NCBI RefSeq assembly: GCF_018130825.1
Contig: NZ_JAFCJS010000005.1
Location: 248,001 to 312,000, forward strand
Direction of reading: 5' to 3'
DNA from: Bradyrhizobium liaoningense
Lineage (GTDB): Bacteria > Pseudomonadota > Alphaproteobacteria > Rhizobiales > Xanthobacteraceae
Length of the DNA: 64,000 nt
Position numbers and translations under genes: made by a program. The first letter of the stretch is position 1; every line of letters begins with the position of its first letter. The notes under the pieces were generated by a model, which was not told the DNA's origin, made no database searches, and saw only the letters and a program-made list of their open reading frames with translations. Shown one piece after another: positions 60,897 to 64,000 of this stretch.

Positions 60897-60926
60897 GATC
60901 GGCGGCCGGGCTCCCGGCCGCCGATC
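60897..60926 (+). terminator. Hairpin after mctP (possible terminator)
   Basis: A perfect 13-bp stem GATCGGCGGCCGG / CCGGCCGCCGATC with loop GCTC starts 11 nt after the mctP stop. No T-run follows, so it may only stabilise the 3' end or work with Rho. Confidence 0.5.
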
Positions 60927-60949
60927 CCGAAAGTGCCTTCCACGCGATT

Positions 60950-61062
60950 GAAAACGCTCTAGAGCTTTCCGTTCCGATTGAAGCGGAACGGAAGACTCTA
61001 GATTCTTGTTTTGAGGCGTTTCTTTACGCGAACCGGTGTCCACTTCGCTGGAAAACGCTCTA
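60950..61062. repeat. Roughly 113-bp intergenic repeat flanked by GAAAACGCTCTA
   Basis: The element is bounded by direct repeats of GAAAACGCTCTA (60950-60961 and 61051-61062). Inside is a hairpin TTCCGTTCC GATTGAAGC GGAACGGAA (about 60967-60992). It is a dispersed element of a kind common between Bradyrhizobium genes. Confidence 0.8.
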
Positions 61063-61119
61063 GTATCCGCCCGCGTTCCGGACCCGCCCATGGGCGGATC
61101 GATCTCGAGTGAGGATGTC

Positions 61120-64000
61120 TTGCAGGCGTGGTTCGTTCTCACTGTCGCTGCCGGCTATGTGACCACGCTGTTCCTGGTTGCCTGGTGGGGCGACCGGCGG
61201 AGCGCCGGCGGGCCGCTGGTTTCGCCGAACTCCTGGGCGGCCGCGATCAGCTATTGCCTGACGCTTGCGGTCTACAACACCTCATGGAGCTTCTACGGAT
61301 CGGTCGGGCGCGCCGCCACCAGCGGTCTGGACTTCGCCACGATCTATGTCGGTCCGACCCTGGTGCTGCTGTTCGGGCAGCGGCTGCTGTCCAAGGTGAT
61401 CGCGATCGCGAAGGCGCAGAACGTCACCTCGATCGCGGACTTCATCGCCGCGCGCTACGGCAAGAGCCAGGTGCTGGCGGCCTTCGTGACGCTCGCCTCG
61501 CTGCTGGGGGTGCTTCCCTACATCGCGCTTCAGCTCAAGGCGGTCGGCAAGAGTTTTGACTATCTGATCCTGCAGCCCGAGCGGGCCGGCGGCGAGGCGC
61601 TGCGGTTCTGGCAGGACTCCGCGTTCGGCGTGGCGGCATCGATGGCGCTGTTCGCGATCGTGTTCGGCGTCCGGCATGTTCACGCCAGCGAGCATCATCG
61701 CGGACTGATGCTCGCGATCGCCTTCGAAAGCGTCGTCAAGCTGGTGGCATTCCTGATCGTGGCGCTGTTCGTGCTGTTCGGACTATCCGGCGGGCCGGCC
61801 GCACTGCTGTCGCAGTTCCAGTCGGATCCGCAATTGGCGGGAATCCTGAGCTTCGACCCGACACTGCCGGTCTGGCCTTCGACGATCATCATCTCCGCCA
61901 TCGCCTTCCTGTGCCTGCCGCAGGCATTCCATGTCGCTGTCGTCGAGAATGAGAGCCCGAACCACACGCGCACCGCGGCCTGGCTCTACCCGACTTACCT
62001 TGCGCTGTTCAGCCTGCTGATCCTGCCGATCGCCGCGGCTGGGCTCACGAGGTTCGGCGCCATGATGGATCCCGACACCTACGTCATTTCACTGCCGATC
62101 GCGGCGGATGCCGGCGCCGTCAGTCTGGTGGCGTTCCTGGGCGGGCTGTCGGCCGCCACCGGCATGGTGATCATGACGTCCGTCGCGCTGAGCACGATGC
62201 TCTGCAACGACGTCATCATGCCGCTGCTGCTGCGCTCGCGCTTCTTCGGCCTGCGGGCGCAGAGCCGGCCGGTGACCTCGGTGCTGGTGGCGGTGCGCCG
62301 GTTCTCGATCCTCGGCATCCTGTTGCTCGCCTATCTGATGCACCGCTTGGTCAACCAGTCCTATCCGCTCACCGTGATCGGCCTGTTGTCGTTCGTTGCG
62401 GTCGCGCAGTTCGGGCCGGCCTTCGTCGGAGGCTTGTTCTGGCCGCGCGCCAACAAGGTCGGCGCGTCGGTCGGGATCGCGGCCGGATTCTGCATCTGGG
62501 CCTATACGCTGCTGCTTCCCTCGGCCGCGCCGCTCTGGCCCGGGGTCGAGGAGGTCGTGCGCCATGGCCCCTGGCAGCTCGCCTGGCTCAAGCCGAACGC
62601 GCTGTTCGGACTGGAGGGGCTCGATCCGATTTCGCATGCCACGCTGTGGAGCCTTGCCGCCAACCTCGTCTGTTTCCTGGCATTCTCCGCGCTCGGACGG
62701 CAATCGACCGTCGAGCGCAACCAGGCTGCCGCGTTTGCCGACGGTGTCGTCCGCGAGATGGTTCCAAAACTGTCGTCGCGCGTGGTGGTCCGTCTCGACG
62801 ATCTCCGCGCGCTGACGCTGCGCTTTGTCGGCGTGGAGCGGGGCGCGGCGGCATTCGACGGTTATCTGGCTGCTCGCACGACCGGTGCCGGGCCGCGTCT
62901 CGATCCGTCGGGCCTCGTCGATCTCGACTCGATCCGCTTCACGGAGAACCTTCTCGCCGGTGCGATCGGCGCGGCGTCGGCGCGCGTGGTGATCGCGGCG
63001 TCGCTGGAAGGGCACTCGCTGTCGCGGCGGGAGGCGATGGCGATGTTGGACGAGGCCTCCGAGGCGTTGCGCTTCAACCGCACGCTGCTGCAGAGTACGC
63101 TTGAAAGCGTGCCGCAGGGCATCTGCGCGTTCGACGCCGATTTCAACATCACCGCCTGGAACGGCCGCTTCATCGCGCTTTTGGACCTGCCGCCGGACTT
63201 CGTGCGCGTCGGCCTTCCGCTGGCGGAGCTGATCGCCTTCAACGTTGAGCGCGGCGAATATGCCGCCTCCGAATTCGCAGCACTCCTGGTCAATCGCGAT
63301 GTCGCGACGCAGAGCTGGCCCTACCGGTACGAGCGCAAGCGGCCCGACGGCACCGTGCTCGAGATCGTCTATGATCGCATTGCGGAGGGCGGCTACGTCT
63401 CGACCTATACCGACGTCACCGAGCGCCATCGCGCCGCGGAAGCGCTGCGGCGGGCCAATGAGGGTCTCGAGCTGCGCGTCCGCGAGCGCACCGAGGCGCT
63501 CGAGCAGGCCAAGGCGGAGGCCGAGCAGGCCAATCTCGGCAAGACCCGTTTCCTGGCGGCGGCCAGCCACGATCTGCTGCAACCCCTGAACGCGGCGCGG
63601 TTGTTCCTGTCCGCGCTCGACGAGAGCCTGCACGCCGCGACGCCATCCGGCGGAGCAGAGAAGGAGCGCAATCTGGCGAGCAGCGCGATCACGGCGCTGC
63701 GCTCGACCGAGCATGTGCTCGACCGGCTGCTCGACATCTCCTCCTATGATGCCGGCGCCGTTCGCGCCGAGCCGTTCGACTTCCCGATCGCCGATCTGCT
63801 CGTGCAGTTGAAGGTGGAGTTCTCGGCGATGGCGCGCGAGCGCGGGCTCGTCCTGCGCGTCGTCGATTGCGGGCTGGCGTTGCGCAGCGATCCGCATTTC
63901 CTGCGGCGGATCCTGCAGAACCTGCTGTCGAACGCGCTGCGCTATACGCCCAAGGGCCGTATCCTGCTCGGCTGCCGGCGGCGCGGCGGCGATCTGCGCA
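61120..64000 (+). CDS. SSF-domain PAS sensor histidine kinase (CbrA/NahK-like), 3' end outside window
   Basis: At least 960 aa of a large membrane sensor kinase. The N-terminal 490 residues are a 12-13-TM sodium:solute symporter-like module (WGDRRSAGG, YNTSWSFYGSVGRAATSG, TSIADFIAARYGKS, FGPAFVGGLFWPRANKVGA). A cytoplasmic linker follows, then a PAS domain with a PAS-7-like segment (about 655-765, STLESVPQGICAFDADFNITAWN), a short coiled coil, HisKA with His817 (AAASHDLLQPLNAARLF), and the start of the HATPase (LLSNALRYTPKGR). TTG 61120 is preferred because GTGAGG precedes it and it gives the usual short N-terminus; ATG 61090 is in frame upstream. A receiver domain probably lies beyond the window. 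Confidence 0.88.
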   Translation, partial: MQAWFVLTVAAGYVTTLFLVAWWGDRRSAGGPLVSPNSWAAAISYCLTLAVYNTSWSFYGSVGRAATSGLDFATIYVGPTLVLLFGQRLLSKVIAIAKAQNVTSIADFIAARYGKSQVLAAFVTLASLLGVLPYIALQLKAVGKSFDYLILQPERAGGEALRFWQDSAFGVAASMALFAIVFGVRHVHASEHHRGLMLAIAFESVVKLVAFLIVALFVLFGLSGGPAALLSQFQSDPQLAGILSFDPTLPVWPSTIIISAIAFLCLPQAFHVAVVENESPNHTRTAAWLYPTYLALFSLLILPIAAAGLTRFGAMMDPDTYVISLPIAADAGAVSLVAFLGGLSAATGMVIMTSVALSTMLCNDVIMPLLLRSRFFGLRAQSRPVTSVLVAVRRFSILGILLLAYLMHRLVNQSYPLTVIGLLSFVAVAQFGPAFVGGLFWPRANKVGASVGIAAGFCIWAYTLLLPSAAPLWPGVEEVVRHGPWQLAWLKPNALFGLEGLDPISHATLWSLAANLVCFLAFSALGRQSTVERNQAAAFADGVVREMVPKLSSRVVVRLDDLRALTLRFVGVERGAAAFDGYLAARTTGAGPRLDPSGLVDLDSIRFTENLLAGAIGAASARVVIAASLEGHSLSRREAMAMLDEASEALRFNRTLLQSTLESVPQGICAFDADFNITAWNGRFIALLDLPPDFVRVGLPLAELIAFNVERGEYAASEFAALLVNRDVATQSWPYRYERKRPDGTVLEIVYDRIAEGGYVSTYTDVTERHRAAEALRRANEGLELRVRERTEALEQAKAEAEQANLGKTRFLAAASHDLLQPLNAARLFLSALDESLHAATPSGGAEKERNLASSAITALRSTEHVLDRLLDISSYDAGAVRAEPFDFPIADLLVQLKVEFSAMARERGLVLRVVDCGLALRSDPHFLRRILQNLLSNALRYTPKGRILLGCRRRGGDLR

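Noticed and set aside
60950..61062. Insertion sequence remnant flanked by direct repeats GAAAACGCTCTA
   Set aside because: There is no transposase coding and the whole unit matches a known type of short intergenic repeat; the direct repeats belong to the element itself.
62089..63897. 602-codon minus-strand open frame opposite the SSF-type kinase
   Set aside because: It is antisense to SSF, PAS and HisKA motifs and has shadow-type composition.

Overview
The window looks like a chromosomal segment of a Bradyrhizobium-type alphaproteobacterium (order Hyphomicrobiales). This is inferred from uniformly high GC with strong GC3 bias, alphaproteobacterial gene content (DUF3551 and DUF1127 small proteins, lpxO, a LpcC-like mannosyltransferase, an fused STAS-MlaE permease), a CtrA-type box, and several dispersed palindromic repeat families typical of Bradyrhizobium intergenic DNA. 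I see no rRNA, tRNA, insertion sequence, prophage or CRISPR array.

Layout. 0-10.8 kb is mixed metabolism and envelope: the end of ahcY, an EthA-like flavin monooxygenase, a minus-strand SDR/tautomerase/MFS operon with a divergent LysR regulator, a 51-codon orphan gene under a perfect CtrA box, lpxO, a TauE/SafE permease, an NTF2-like protein, an FAA hydrolase and an MsbA-like ABC exporter. 10.9-31.2 kb is a large surface-polysaccharide region: galE, an LPS-core mannosyltransferase, waaF, the heptose genes hldD and hldE, an O-antigen ligase, a WbpM/CapD-type dehydratase, a WbuB-like glycosyltransferase, a WbpV-like reductase, a WbpL/WecA-like initiating transferase, a UPF0104 membrane protein, a UDP-glucuronate 4-epimerase, a GDP-mannose pyrophosphorylase, a Gfo/Idh oxidoreductase plus DegT aminotransferase pair, and murJ. 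Together these can make LPS inner core and an O-antigen probably begun on QuiNAc or FucNAc.

31.2-39.5 kb is a looser region of redox genes and small secreted proteins: an orphan molybdenum hydroxylase large subunit, a c556-type cytochrome, a PLP-dependent Cys/Met enzyme with a structured leader, a CHRD protein and a diheme cytochrome c. 39.6-41.6 kb holds the most striking gene, a hybrid histidine kinase whose membrane sensor carries every copper/ethylene-binding residue of the plant receptor ETR1, with identical spacing. 41.9-55.9 kb has thiD, a metallophosphatase/glycosyltransferase pair, a serine/threonine dehydratase, a secreted orthocaspase with an Asn-rich repetitive tail, a FucU-like mutarotase, a Na/Pi cotransporter, a second SDR, an Ala/Glu-rich unknown, an MFS permease and a dipeptide epimerase. 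56.1-58.9 kb is an Mla-type lipid-transport operon. 59.2-64 kb is a monocarboxylate transporter with its DUF3311 partner, followed by an SSF-domain (CbrA/NahK-like) sensor kinase that runs off the window.

Most of the longest antisense open frames are GC3 shadows of real genes and were left out. Starts were moved inward wherever a ribosome-binding site, family N-terminus or 4-nt overlap supported it.
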